Below are positions 17,390 through 25,134 of a stretch of DNA of 40,951 nucleotides, in pieces. The notes under the pieces are model-generated. The model saw only the letters and a list, made by a program, of their open reading frames with translations. It was not told the origin of the DNA and did not search any database. Each line of letters begins with the position of its first letter. Within the stretch, counting starts at the first letter, position 1. Made by a program: the position numbers and the translations under genes. This DNA comes from an uncultured Prevotellaceae bacterium. Its GTDB lineage: Bacteria; Bacteroidota; Bacteroidia; Bacteroidales; Muribaculaceae. The stretch is from assembly GCA_946406035.1 (NCBI GenBank), contig CAMJJG010000023.1, positions 1 to 40,951 on the forward strand, given 5' to 3'.

Positions 17390-17529
17390 TGCCCCTGGTC
17401 CATTAGGATCCTCCAAGGCTTCAACGCTCATCTGGCCCCCCTAAGAAAATCGGTTTTTCTTGCATAATCCAAAAATTATTATGTAATTTGCGTTATTAAA
17501 TTTTAATAATTTATTACCAATAATTAGTT

Positions 17530-17970
17530 ATGGCAAAGAAAACGGAGGTGCAACTCAAGAATCCATTTGTAAATCATGGATATGTGAGTCCTCGATACTT
17601 CTGTGATCGCAATCAAGAGACCGACTTGATGCTCAGCCATTTTGAGAATGGACGCAATATAACAATTATTTCACCTCGTCGAATCGGTAAAACCGGACTC
17701 ATAAAGAACCTGTTTTTTATCATTGAGAAGCAGGATAGGAATGCGATTTGCCTGTATATCGACTTCGAGGCCCAGTACCGCCATGCCAAGGATGACGATT
17801 ACAGTTGAGCCGTCTCGGTCCCAGCTGACGATCCAGCAGATATTTGAGCTCTTGCCGTGCAGTCGTCGTTGAGGGTGTTGACCGAGAAAGAGTTTGTCCG
17901 TAGGACAGCCCGAGGCTATTATGTGTATGACCGATTAATGGGCATCTGGCTCCAGCGCACGTTTGGGTAA
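17530..17970 (+). pseudogene. Remnant of an archaeal-type AAA ATPase (internal deletion)
   Basis: The first 92 codons (17530-17808) encode the start of the Bacteroidota/archaeal ATP-binding protein family: INPF-like KNPFVNHGYVSPRYFCDR, then a Walker A region ISPRRIGKTGLIK. The frame stops soon after strand beta-2 at DFEAQYRHAK. About 70 nt further, another frame (about 17875-17970) encodes the family's normal C-terminus: EFVRRTARGYYVYDRLMGIWLQRTFG and a stop. The central ~250 residues (Walker B, sensor, lid) are missing. This is therefore a deleted gene, not a short protein. The residual product could not hydrolyse ATP. The family is often carried as accessory genes. Confidence 0.8.
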
Positions 17971-18081
17971 CCACCTGGTGTAGCCGGTTGGCATAATAAT
18001 TGCACGGTATCACCCCAAGTAATCACATGATAATATAGATATTGTATAACCGATTTTTATTGAGAATAATAGAGCACAATT

Positions 18082-19017
18082 ATGGAATTTCATCTGATTG
18101 TCAACGGAAAACAGGAAGGTCCGTTTTCCATCGAGGAATTGTCGCAGCGGGGCATAACGCCCGAGAGCGAAGTGTGGGCACCTGGCATGGCCGACTGGAT
18201 GCAGGCCGGCGATGTGCCCGAGTTGACTGCCGTACTGCAGCGGGCCGAGTTCGAGGCCTCCCAGCAGACGGCCCGGGCCGCCGAGCGTCAAGTACTGTCA
18301 GGGTCGCCCTATGAGCCAGCCACGTCGCCAGGAGCGTTACCTCCCCAAGAGCCCCCCCGCGTCCCAGAGCAGCCTTCGCCCAAGAAGAGCGGTTGCACAC
18401 CGTGGCTTATCGCATTACTGATATTGTCTATCCTGTTCGCCACGATGGTGTTCACATGCCCCGACCGTCGGGACCACGAGGCTGCCATCAGCGAGGTGAC
18501 TAAGGCTTGGGTTGATGATAAAGTGGACGAGAACATCGGCGGCATCAGCGGCATTGGGGGAGCCTTTGGTGACTTGATCAACAAGGCCATCAAGGAACTC
18601 ACCGGCGCCGGTACCGACAAGATTGTGTCCAAATACCTTGACGTGAAGAACTACGTTGTGTGCTCGGTGGGCACGGTTGATGTGGGCAATAACGAGAACA
18701 AGATTGTATCGCTGGGTGTGTTTGGCCACGTGTTCACCTTCGGAGAGGAGGACATCGAGAAGGCTTGGACCCAGGCGATGGACGACTATGAGGCGGCCCA
18801 TCCCCGCATCATCCCTCCCGCTCCTGCGCCCCAGGACGAGAGCGATGACCCGATGGACGAGGAGGGAGCTATGCCTGACCCCACCATGCTGCCCGATAGT
18901 GTCATGGGCATCGAGATTCCCGAGGAGATGGACTCGATGGTCAACCGCATGGCCAATGATGCCGTCCGAATGGCCAAGGAGTGGGCCAAACGCCAGATTG
19001 ATGAGTTGGGAAAGTAA
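18082..19017 (+). CDS. GYF_2 (DUF4339)-domain membrane protein
   Basis: 311-residue protein. Residues 1-50 form a GYF_2/DUF4339 module (NGKQEGPFSIEELSQRGI, VWAPGMADWMQA), thought to bind proline-rich peptides. A Pro-rich stretch (about 75-105) and one transmembrane helix (about 112-130, WLIALLILSILFATMVF) follow. The remaining part has no family I recognise, with an acidic Pro/Asp/Glu linker near 240-270. The C-terminus (VNRMANDAVRMAKEWAKRQID) looks helical. It is a likely inner-membrane protein of unknown role. Another GYF_2 protein lies at 22007-22546. Confidence 0.75.
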   Translation: MEFHLIVNGKQEGPFSIEELSQRGITPESEVWAPGMADWMQAGDVPELTAVLQRAEFEASQQTARAAERQVLSGSPYEPATSPGALPPQEPPRVPEQPSPKKSGCTPWLIALLILSILFATMVFTCPDRRDHEAAISEVTKAWVDDKVDENIGGISGIGGAFGDLINKAIKELTGAGTDKIVSKYLDVKNYVVCSVGTVDVGNNENKIVSLGVFGHVFTFGEEDIEKAWTQAMDDYEAAHPRIIPPAPAPQDESDDPMDEEGAMPDPTMLPDSVMGIEIPEEMDSMVNRMANDAVRMAKEWAKRQIDELGK

Positions 19018-19065
19018 CACATGCAAATGTGTGAGGAAAATTGTGGATAAAGACAAAATTTATTG

Positions 19066-19073
19066 TACCTTTG
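19066..19073 (+). promoter_or_regulatory. -7 promoter element of tyrS
   Basis: TACCTTTG is a perfect -7 box about 45 nt before the tyrS ATG. An ATTG 22 nt upstream is a near -33 match. Confidence 0.6.
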
Positions 19074-19118
19074 CCCTCCAATAGATAATATCAAACACAA
19101 TATAACTATACTGAAACA

Positions 19119-20411
19119 ATGAATTTTGTAGAAGAACTGAAATGGCGCGGCATGATCAATGACATCATGCCTGGCACTGAGGAGCAATTGAACAAGGAAA
19201 TGACCAGTGGCTATGTGGGAATCGATCCCACTGCCGACTCGCTGCACATTGGCCACCTGGTGGGCATCATGATGCTCAAGCACTTGCAGCGTGCAGGCCA
19301 TCGTCCTATCGCCCTGATTGGCGGTGCAACTGGCATGATCGGCGACCCGTCGATGAAGTCCCAGGAACGCAAACTCATCGATGAGGAGACACTGCGCCAC
19401 AACCAGGAGTGCATCCGGCAGCAGCTGGCGAAGTTCCTTGACTTTGACAGTGATTCCCCCAACCACGCCATTGTGGTGAACAACTATGACTGGATGAAGG
19501 ATTTCTCGTTCTTGAGTTTCATCCGCGACATCGGCAAGCACATCACCGTCAATTACATGATGGCCAAGGACAGCGTCAAGAAGCGCCTTGCTGCCAATGC
19601 CGATCATGGCATGTCGTTCACCGAGTTCTCCTACCAGTTGCTGCAAGGTTATGACTTCCTGCACCTGTATGAGACCGAGAATTGCCGCTTGCAGATGGGA
19701 GGCAGTGACCAGTGGGGCAACATCACCACCGGTACCGAGCTCATTCGCCGCATGAACGGAGGCGAGGCGTTTGCCATCACGTGCCCCCTGATTACCAAGG
19801 CCGACGGAGGCAAGTTTGGCAAGACCGAGAGCGGCAACGTGTGGTTGGACCCCAAGCGCACGTCGCCCTACAAGTTCTACCAGTTCTGGATCAACGTGAG
19901 CGACGCCGATGCCGAGAAGTACATCAAGATTTTCACCGACTTGACTCAGGAGGAGATTGCCGCCCTCGTTGCTGAGCAGGAGAAGGATCCGGGATTGCGT
20001 CCGTTGCAGAAGCGCCTGGCACGTGAAATCACGACGATGGTACACAGCGCCGAGGAATATGAGAACGCTGTCGAGGCCTCGCAGATACTGTTCTCGAACA
20101 AGGCCAAGGACACCCTGCACAAGATAGACGAGGAGACGCTGCTGAGCGTGTTTGAGGGTGTTCCCACCTTTGAGGTGCCTCGCAGCGCCATCGATGAGGG
20201 CACCCCGCTCATCTCGTTGCTGACCGAGGTCGCTGCCGTGTTCCCCAGCAAGGGCGAGATGCGCAAACTCACTCAGGGCGGAGGCGTGAGCATCAACAAG
20301 GAGAAGCTCACCGACCCCAACATGGCAGCCAGTGCCGACCTGCTGCTCAATGGCAAGTACATCCTGGCCCAGAAGGGCAAGAAGAACTACTACTTGCTCA
20401 TCGTCAAGTGA
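19119..20411 (+). CDS. tyrS: Tyrosyl-tRNA synthetase
   Basis: 430-residue class I synthetase that charges tRNA-Tyr with tyrosine in the cytosol. The HIGH motif is at residues 43-46 ([10 protein letters not shown]). The KMSKS loop appears as KFGKT at 232-236, the usual bacterial TyrRS variant. The tyrosine-binding signature is [12 protein letters not shown]. The C-terminal ~65 residues form an S4 RNA-binding domain ([20 protein letters not shown]). The length is normal. It has a promoter element directly upstream, and tRNA-Gln follows about 110 nt after its stop. Confidence 0.97.
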   Translation: MNFVEELKWRGMINDIMPGTEEQLNKEMTSGYVGIDPTADSLHIGHLVGIMMLKHLQRAGHRPIALIGGATGMIGDPSMKSQERKLIDEETLRHNQECIRQQLAKFLDFDSDSPNHAIVVNNYDWMKDFSFLSFIRDIGKHITVNYMMAKDSVKKRLAANADHGMSFTEFSYQLLQGYDFLHLYETENCRLQMGGSDQWGNITTGTELIRRMNGGEAFAITCPLITKADGGKFGKTESGNVWLDPKRTSPYKFYQFWINVSDADAEKYIKIFTDLTQEEIAALVAEQEKDPGLRPLQKRLAREITTMVHSAEEYENAVEASQILFSNKAKDTLHKIDEETLLSVFEGVPTFEVPRSAIDEGTPLISLLTEVAAVFPSKGEMRKLTQGGGVSINKEKLTDPNMAASADLLLNGKYILAQKGKKNYYLLIVK

Positions 20412-20519
20412 TTTGAGCCCAAAAGGTCAAAAAAAGGTCAAAAAAAGGTTGCAAATCAAAAAAAAGCAGTAATTTTGCACCGCATTTGTGGCGGCATGCC
20501 GTCCAGATGACATAGGGAT

Positions 20520-20593
20520 TGCCTTGTAGTGTAATGGTAACACAACGGTTTTTGGTGCCGCATTTCCTGGTTCGAGTCCGGGCAAGGCAACCA
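20520..20593 (+). tRNA. tRNA-Gln (anticodon TTG)
   Basis: Acceptor stem TGCCTTG/CAAGGCA with discriminator A and an encoded CCA (20591-20593). D-arm GTGTAATGGTAACAC. Anticodon loop TTTTGGT gives TTG, read as Gln. T-arm CCTGG TTCGAGT CCGGG. The first pair of the anticodon stem is an A-C mismatch (ACGGT/GCCGC), a small oddity that does not prevent the call. Confidence 0.92.
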
Positions 20594-20600
20594 CAAGAAA

Positions 20601-20633
20601 AAAAGGAGATGGACACTACGTCAATCTCCTTTT
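20601..20633. terminator. Bidirectional terminator between tRNA-Gln and the acyltransferase
   Basis: AAAAGGAGAT pairs with ATCTCCTTTT around a 13-nt loop, with T-runs outward on both strands. It serves tRNA-Gln on plus and the acyltransferase gene on minus. Confidence 0.85.
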
Positions 20634-20643
20634 TCTATTCTTT

Positions 20644-21585
20644 TTATTTAAATGATTTGCCCAATATAAAAGGGAAGTACTTGAGAGTTACGTAGCTTAA
20701 TGTAGATCCTATCACCATGACAAAAAAGGTCAGAACCACTGGATGAAAACTATGGAATGTCAATTTATCAATTTGAGTGGTAATAAATAAATGAGATGCA
20801 AGAACTACGATTAGCCCCATTGAGGTCGTTTTAATAATATCACTATATAGGTGACTGAACAATGATTGAAAAAGGAAAATAAAAAAAGTAGAAATGAATG
20901 AAGCATTCAGATAGAAGAGAAATAAATGATTTCCTGCCGAGCATCTAAACATATTAACATTCCCATTGACTATTGAAAAATAGAAAAAAGGCAAAGAAAG
21001 AATGAGTATTAATAGTTTGTATTTAATGATATAACAGAAATATCTTTGTAGGTAAAAACCAAGCATGAAAAAGGGGAAGGCCATAATGGTTGTGTTAATT
21101 TGGAAAAAATCTGTTTCTTTTGAAATAAAGTTAAAGTAATATAATAGGATGAAAAGGCAAAGGCTTAAGATTGTGGTGAGAATACATGCCATGACTGATT
21201 TATTTATAATACTAGAAAACAGCCTTATAAGAGCAAGAGAGTATACAAACCACAATGGCCTTATGAGTAAAGGAACATTCTCTAAGGATCCTGTGGAGAT
21301 ATAAAAAAGTAGTCTTCCCACTGGCTCCGAACATAGTGGAATCAATAAAGAGGATAATATAAAATATGGTATAAAAAGTGACTTAAAAACTACTTTGCAT
21401 TCATCCTTGAAAGTGCGATGCTTGTTTAAAAAACCTGAAATGATAAAAAACAAGGGCATGTGAAAGGAAAAGATGAATCTATTCAATACACTTTGTGTAT
21501 CGATATGAGCATAGACAACTAAAACCATGCCAAATACTTTTAACCAATCAATCCAATAGATTCTATCTATGATTTTCCTTGTCAT
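20644..21585 (-). CDS. Acyltransferase-3 family membrane O-acyltransferase (AT-rich)
   Basis: 313-residue polytopic protein of the acyltransferase-3 family, which transfers acetyl or other acyl groups to surface glycans or small molecules at the inner membrane. The N-terminus DRIYWIDWLKVFGMVLVVYAH has the family's WID-x-LK opening and a candidate catalytic His, then PLFFIISGFLNKHRTFKDE (ISG motif). About ten hydrophobic helices follow. Base composition is strikingly A+T-rich, with codons such as ATA, TTA and AAA, unlike both neighbours. The gene lies between tRNA-Gln and a CD225-DUF2752 operon, 24 nt downstream of the latter. Recent acquisition is likely. The acceptor is unknown. Confidence 0.85.
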   Translation of the reverse strand: MTRKIIDRIYWIDWLKVFGMVLVVYAHIDTQSVLNRFIFSFHMPLFFIISGFLNKHRTFKDECKVVFKSLFIPYFILSSLLIPLCSEPVGRLLFYISTGSLENVPLLIRPLWFVYSLALIRLFSSIINKSVMACILTTILSLCLFILLYYFNFISKETDFFQINTTIMAFPFFMLGFYLQRYFCYIIKYKLLILILSLPFFYFSIVNGNVNMFRCSAGNHLFLFYLNASFISTFFIFLFQSLFSHLYSDIIKTTSMGLIVVLASHLFITTQIDKLTFHSFHPVVLTFFVMVIGSTLSYVTLKYFPFILGKSFK

Positions 21586-21609
21586 ACGAATATTTTGATT
21601 GAAAATGTG

Positions 21610-21984
21610 TTACCAGTTGAAGATGTTGCGCAGGAGCCACCAGATGAGAATGATGGCCATGAAGAGCCAGATGAGCAACGGTGCATTGAGGCGGGCATAC
21701 AGGCGCGGATTGCGGGTGCGGCGGCTCTCGGCGTAGGCGCACAGTCCTATCCATGGAACCGCAATGAACAGCAGCGCGTTGTGCCTGAATGCAGTGGCCA
21801 CATCGCCATGAAGCAGTGAGTGGATGGCCCGCTGACTGCCACAGCCAGGACATTTATAACCAGTGAGCGACAGGAATGTGCATCGAGGAAAAACTGACGA
21901 TGCCGACGGGTCGAGCGCATAGTAAATGCCACCGAACACCAGCAGTGCGGCTATGATGAGGATAAAGAGCATTGCGCGGCGCAT
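21610..21984 (-). CDS. DUF2752 family membrane protein
   Basis: 124-residue small membrane protein with the DUF2752 signature FLSLTGYKCPGCGSQRAIHSLLHGD, in which the paired cysteines of CPGCG and the following Arg are the conserved core. Three hydrophobic helices flank it (about 6-24, 72-88, 100-118). The function of the family is unknown. It follows the GYF/CD225 gene by 22 nt; this pairing is common in Bacteroidota and suggests one operon. Confidence 0.87.
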   Translation of the reverse strand: MRRAMLFILIIAALLVFGGIYYALDPSASSVFPRCTFLSLTGYKCPGCGSQRAIHSLLHGDVATAFRHNALLFIAVPWIGLCAYAESRRTRNPRLYARLNAPLLIWLFMAIILIWWLLRNIFNW

Positions 21985-22006
21985 GTTACCTCAATAAGAG
22001 GGCGGT

Positions 22007-22546
22007 TCACATGCCCATGCCCATGATTGCTGGGAGCATTGACATCAGGGGCTGACAGATGATGCCTAGGATAATCGAGGCGATGCACCACCATGCTCCC
22101 GTCTCGCTGGCGCGCTTGGCGCCCTCAATGTCGCCCTCGCGGTACTTGTTGGTGACCTTGAGGGCATAGATGATGGCGACGATGCCCACCGGGATGCAGC
22201 ACAGCACGGTTGCGGCGATGGCCCAGCCCAGGTTGGTGGGTGGGCAGGGCTCGGCGGGACTCGCTTGCTGGTCGCTGGCATACTGTGGTTGTTGGTAGGG
22301 CTGCCCCATGACCGCTTGGTCACGGGTTGACTGGGTTTGGGTCGCATCCAGCGGCTGGGTGGCAGTTGCAACAGGCTCACCATCCATTTCATACAATCCC
22401 TGCAATTCGGGCAACTGGGTGATCTTTATCCATCCAGGCAGTCCCTCGTGCCACACATAGGCTGCCGAGGTGAGGTGCAATTCCTTCAGGCTGTCAAGGT
22501 CCATTGGCCCAAACTGTTTTCCGTTATGGTTAATCCAGTATTGCAT
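22007..22546 (-). CDS. GYF_2 and CD225/dispanin-domain protein
   Basis: 179-residue protein joining two modules. Residues 1-50 are GYF_2/DUF4339 (MQYWINHNGKQFGPMDLDSL, VWHEGLPGWIKI). A Gln/Pro-rich linker runs to about 103. The rest is a CD225/dispanin two-helix domain (NLGWAIAATVLCCIPVGIVAIIYA, YREGDIEGAKRASETGAWW, a second helix). Such proteins sit in the inner membrane, and their role in bacteria is not established. A -7 box lies directly upstream on the minus strand. Confidence 0.85.
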   Translation of the reverse strand: MQYWINHNGKQFGPMDLDSLKELHLTSAAYVWHEGLPGWIKITQLPELQGLYEMDGEPVATATQPLDATQTQSTRDQAVMGQPYQQPQYASDQQASPAEPCPPTNLGWAIAATVLCCIPVGIVAIIYALKVTNKYREGDIEGAKRASETGAWWCIASIILGIICQPLMSMLPAIMGMGM

Positions 22547-22576
22547 AATTCAAGTTGTTAAGAGTCGCTATTATTG

Positions 22577-22584
22577 CAAAGGTA
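22577..22584 (-). promoter_or_regulatory. -7 promoter element of the CD225-DUF2752 operon
   Basis: TACCTTTG on the minus strand, 30 nt before the CD225 gene's ATG. No TTTG at the usual distance. Confidence 0.5.
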
Positions 22585-22635
22585 GTAATTATTTCCCAAA
22601 TTGTGCCCATTTGTTAGGGGCCATGTGGTATTTTG

Positions 22636-23487
22636 CTAGAAATCGCTGAAGAATCGCGGCCTGATGAGCAAGCCGATGCGCAACCGGGAGTGATACTGCT
22701 TGTAGTCCATCATGCACTCGCCGTAGCCGTTGTAATACTGCAGCATGATGAACTGGTTGGAATTGTGGTTGATGCGGTAACCCAGTTGAATGATGGTGTT
22801 GAAGTTGAAGGGTTTCCAGGTCTTGCGCTTGACTAGTGTCATGTCGAGCACCCACTTGTTGTCGTTGCTGATGGCTTGGAAACCAGCCTGGTAGATGCCG
22901 CTATAGTCCAGGATGTCCCTGTTGTATTTACCGTCAACGATGGGAATCCAGTACTTGGCGTGAGCCATGAAGTTGGGTGAGATATAGGCCTCGGCTGCAA
23001 TCGAGATCTTGTTCCAGCTGCGAGACAGGGTTCCGTCCTTGCCGTTGGACTCGTGCTCAAGCATCAATGTGGCCTTGCCCACGAGCCGGTTTTTCATAAT
23101 GATGTGCCGTGACAGGCCGATACCGGGATTGAAGTTCAAGTCGTGGAAGGGTAACGAGTTCCTGAAGACGTGCCAGATGGCCTTCTGGGTGTAGAACAGG
23201 TAGAGGTAGGTGTGCCCAGGGAGGATACTCTTAGTGAGACGCTGCTGGAAACTGATCTGGAACTTCACGTCACTGTTATAGGAGTCGGGGGTGCCGCCCA
23301 AGACGGTGCCGCCCACAAAGTAGGTGTCCTTGTAGAGGCTGAAGTAGGGGCGGTTGTCGAGTTCGGCACGGATGCTGTCGGCGATCTGACTTTGGGATTT
23401 TTCCATGTTCACGATCTGTGCGCCTGCGGGCGTGATCACAGCAACAAGCAATGTCAATGACATCAACAGACGGTTTATTATTCTCAT
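22636..23487 (-). CDS. pldA: Outer-membrane phospholipase A (OMPLA)
   Basis: Outer-membrane beta-barrel phospholipase A1/A2, about 283 aa from the ATG at 23487; an in-frame ATG at 23502 would add five residues. A signal peptide ends near PAGAQ. The catalytic region LEHESNGKDGTLSRSWN reproduces the E. coli triad with identical spacing: H145, S147 and N159. The SRSWN segment is also conserved. The protein ends in Phe (RPRFFSDF). The family hydrolyses phospholipids that reach the outer leaflet and becomes active as a calcium-bound dimer. It lies 63 nt downstream of the DUF554 gene on the same strand. Confidence 0.9.
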   Translation of the reverse strand: MRIINRLLMSLTLLVAVITPAGAQIVNMEKSQSQIADSIRAELDNRPYFSLYKDTYFVGGTVLGGTPDSYNSDVKFQISFQQRLTKSILPGHTYLYLFYTQKAIWHVFRNSLPFHDLNFNPGIGLSRHIIMKNRLVGKATLMLEHESNGKDGTLSRSWNKISIAAEAYISPNFMAHAKYWIPIVDGKYNRDILDYSGIYQAGFQAISNDNKWVLDMTLVKRKTWKPFNFNTIIQLGYRINHNSNQFIMLQYYNGYGECMMDYKQYHSRLRIGLLIRPRFFSDF

Positions 23488-23516
23488 TAGATAGATAATC
23501 ATTGGGTTACAGAGCG

Positions 23517-23524
23517 CAAAAGTA
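23517..23524 (-). promoter_or_regulatory. -7 promoter element of pldA
   Basis: TACTTTTG on the minus strand, about 30 nt before the ATG at 23487. No clear -33 box. Confidence 0.5.
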
Positions 23525-23565
23525 ATAATAAAAGTTGAATGTTACGCCCTAATTGGGGCATAATG

Positions 23566-24264
23566 TCATAGCTGGCCCATCAGACCCACCAGCAGGAACC
23601 ACAGTGGCGGCACGAGCAGCGAGGGGAGCATGTTGAGTACGTGGCAGTCGCGGATGCGTAACAGCGACAGACCCGATGCCGTGATGAGCAGGCCGCCGAC
23701 GATGAGCAGCTCAGCCATGAGCGCATCGCTCACGGCCGCACTCGACAACAGGGCCACACAATAGAACAGGCCCTGCCACAAGAATAGCACCGGCGCGGCA
23801 AGTAGCATGCCGATGCCATAGGTGGAGCCGAAGACCGTGGCTGTCACCAGGTCGAGCGTGGCGTTGGTGAACAGGAATGTGTTGTCGCCCTGCAATGCGC
23901 TGATGACGGGGCCCAGCATCGACAATGGCCCGATGCAGTAGACTAGGGTGGCGGTCGTGAGTCCATTGGCCAGGCTACTTGACGATGATGCGGCCTGCTT
24001 GCTATTGATGAGCCGCTTGACGCGTGCGTCGAGGTCGAGGGCCACACCAGCCACCGTGCCGATGGCGATGGCGGCGATGAACAGCACGGGATATTGGCTC
24101 TTGGGCAGGTTGGTCACCACGGCATTGAGGCCGATGGCAAAACACGCCAGCCCCAGGGCGTCGTGCAGTGCCGTCTTGTAGCGGTCCTTAATGCCCTTGT
24201 GCAGCGCCACTCCCAGCAGAGTCCCTACCACGATGGTGCAGGTGTTGACAATCGTTCCAATCAT
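23566..24264 (-). CDS. DUF554 family membrane protein (YqgA/YdfK-like)
   Basis: 232-residue polytopic inner-membrane protein. The DUF554 signature GTIVNTCTIVVGTLLGVALHKGIKDRYK is at the N-terminus, followed by DALGLACFAIGLNAV and YCIGPLSMLGPVISALQGDNT. Six or seven hydrophobic helices are visible. The family's function is unknown; transport has been suggested but not shown. Its 5' side faces the left end of the invertible segment at 24453, whose internal promoter now points toward this gene. It also has its own -7 box at 24293. Confidence 0.87.
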   Translation of the reverse strand: MIGTIVNTCTIVVGTLLGVALHKGIKDRYKTALHDALGLACFAIGLNAVVTNLPKSQYPVLFIAAIAIGTVAGVALDLDARVKRLINSKQAASSSSSLANGLTTATLVYCIGPLSMLGPVISALQGDNTFLFTNATLDLVTATVFGSTYGIGMLLAAPVLFLWQGLFYCVALLSSAAVSDALMAELLIVGGLLITASGLSLLRIRDCHVLNMLPSLLVPPLWFLLVGLMGQL

Positions 24265-24292
24265 GATTCAATCCAGTTATACAATCGGGTTG

Positions 24293-24300
24293 CAAAATTA
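24293..24300 (-). promoter_or_regulatory. -7 promoter element of the DUF554 gene
   Basis: TAATTTTG on the minus strand, 28 nt before the ATG at 24264. No TTTG at standard spacing. The stretch 24265-24585 (320 nt, no gene) also holds the palindrome at 24430, the left inverted repeat and the switch promoter. Confidence 0.5.
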
Positions 24301-24429
24301 CAACTAATTTCCACAACCAGTGGTACCTGTCCCATCGTTTTTTTCACGATTGCTGTGGGCTGGCACCGCAGGAGATAAGGGGCGTTCCTAGGGCGAAAAA
24401 TAGAGTTGAAAATATTAAAAAAGATGCAC

Positions 24430-24444
24430 TATAGTTAAACTATA
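24430..24444. repeat. AT-rich palindrome just outside the left inverted repeat
   Basis: TATAGTT, one A, AACTATA: a 7-1-7 palindrome 8 bp left of the repeat at 24453. On the minus strand a T-run follows about 6 nt later. It could be an operator, a weak terminator or an accessory-protein site. Nothing more can be said. Confidence 0.4.
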
Positions 24445-24452
24445 ATAAAAAA

Positions 24453-24477
24453 TGTAACTCTTGCGGAGAGTTACAAA
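24453..24477 (+). repeat. Left inverted repeat (IR-L) of the invertible segment
   Basis: The 25-bp repeat is an exact reverse complement of 25135-25159. It has arms GTAACTC and GAGTTAC around the asymmetric 7-nt core TTGCGGA (24461-24467). The identity stops just outside (AAACTG here against AAAACG in the reverse-complemented partner). Confidence 0.93.
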
Positions 24478-24484
24478 CTGCCTG

Positions 24485-24516
24485 CAAATTTAGATATAAA
24501 TAAATTAACGAGCAAA
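24485..24516 (-). promoter_or_regulatory. Switch promoter inside the invertible segment, now pointing left
   Basis: Read on the minus strand: TTTG (24513-24516), 20 nt, then TAAATTTG (24485-24492). This is a perfect Bacteroidota promoter. Transcription should begin near 24478-24481, at the inner edge of IR-L, and run left towards DUF554 and pldA. After inversion it would run right into the DUF4988 lipoprotein gene with a leader of about 95 nt. The right end of the segment shows no comparable outward promoter in the present orientation. Confidence 0.8.
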
Positions 24517-24585
24517 TAAAATAGCTAATTTTTGAAAATAATGATGTAAAATCTGAAATTTCATTTTCTCAAGTGTACTGGCAAT

Positions 24586-25002
24586 TCAAGACTGATGTTG
24601 AGCAATGACGTTACCCGTGACATACACTCTGATGAACTGATAGGGAGAGGCATTGGTTTTCAACACCGCGGCTTGCCTGAATTGCCCAGGACGAAGAGAC
24701 GGATCATAGGTAACAGTCATCGTGAGCGAATCTCCAGGTGGTAAAACGTCCTGTGAATAAGCGACTTGAGTGCATGGGCAGGTCGTTGAACCAGCCAGTA
24801 TCAAGAGCGGCGCACTGCCCACGCTCTTGAACTCAAAAGAGCACTCGACGGGTCCCCCGTCTTGCGGGATGTCGCCGAAATCGTAAGCCGCTTCACCCAC
24901 AATTTCAAATCTGGCACATGTGTCAGCAGTGCAATGGCCATCATCGGCCATCACACTGCACCATGTCATAATAAAGATGACGATAAAACAGATAAATCTC
25001 AT
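24586..25002 (-). CDS. DUF1573 secreted protein (cargo of the invertible segment)
   Basis: 138-residue exported protein with signal peptide MRFICFIVIFIMTWCSVMA. It is a single DUF1573 domain, an ASH/Ig-like beta-sandwich: YDFGDIPQDGGPVECSFEFKSVGSAPLLI, the Cys pair in STTCPCTQ, LPPGDSLTMTVTYDP and GQFRQAAVLKTNAS. Such small domains are common in the Bacteroidota periplasm and their role is unknown. It is wholly inside the inverted repeats, so its direction relative to its neighbours changes with the switch. Now it reads left towards DUF554; after inversion it would read right, upstream of the lipoprotein. The switch promoter lies just after its stop codon. Confidence 0.9.
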   Translation of the reverse strand: MRFICFIVIFIMTWCSVMADDGHCTADTCARFEIVGEAAYDFGDIPQDGGPVECSFEFKSVGSAPLLILAGSTTCPCTQVAYSQDVLPPGDSLTMTVTYDPSLRPGQFRQAAVLKTNASPYQFIRVYVTGNVIAQHQS

Positions 25003-25038
25003 AAAAAGTTATGTTCCGCAATCGTGCTTAGTAGTTGG

Positions 25039-25046
25039 CAAAATTA
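25039..25046 (-). promoter_or_regulatory. -7 promoter element of the DUF1573 gene
   Basis: TAATTTTG on the minus strand, 36 nt before the ATG at 25002. A TTG lies only 11 nt upstream, so the -33 element is not convincing. The promoter is inside the invertible segment and moves with its gene. Confidence 0.5.
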
Positions 25047-25134
25047 ATAAAAATAACCAATTGAGTGGTGCCTGTTTAAAGGGCGTGATAATACATACAA
25101 CTGCGTAAACGGCTGGTAAATAGCTCAGTATCGT

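Noticed and set aside
24453-24477. The repeat as a simple Rho-independent terminator
   Set aside because: The hairpin is A+T-rich with only a short T/A flank, and an identical inverted copy 657 bp away would not be expected for a terminator.
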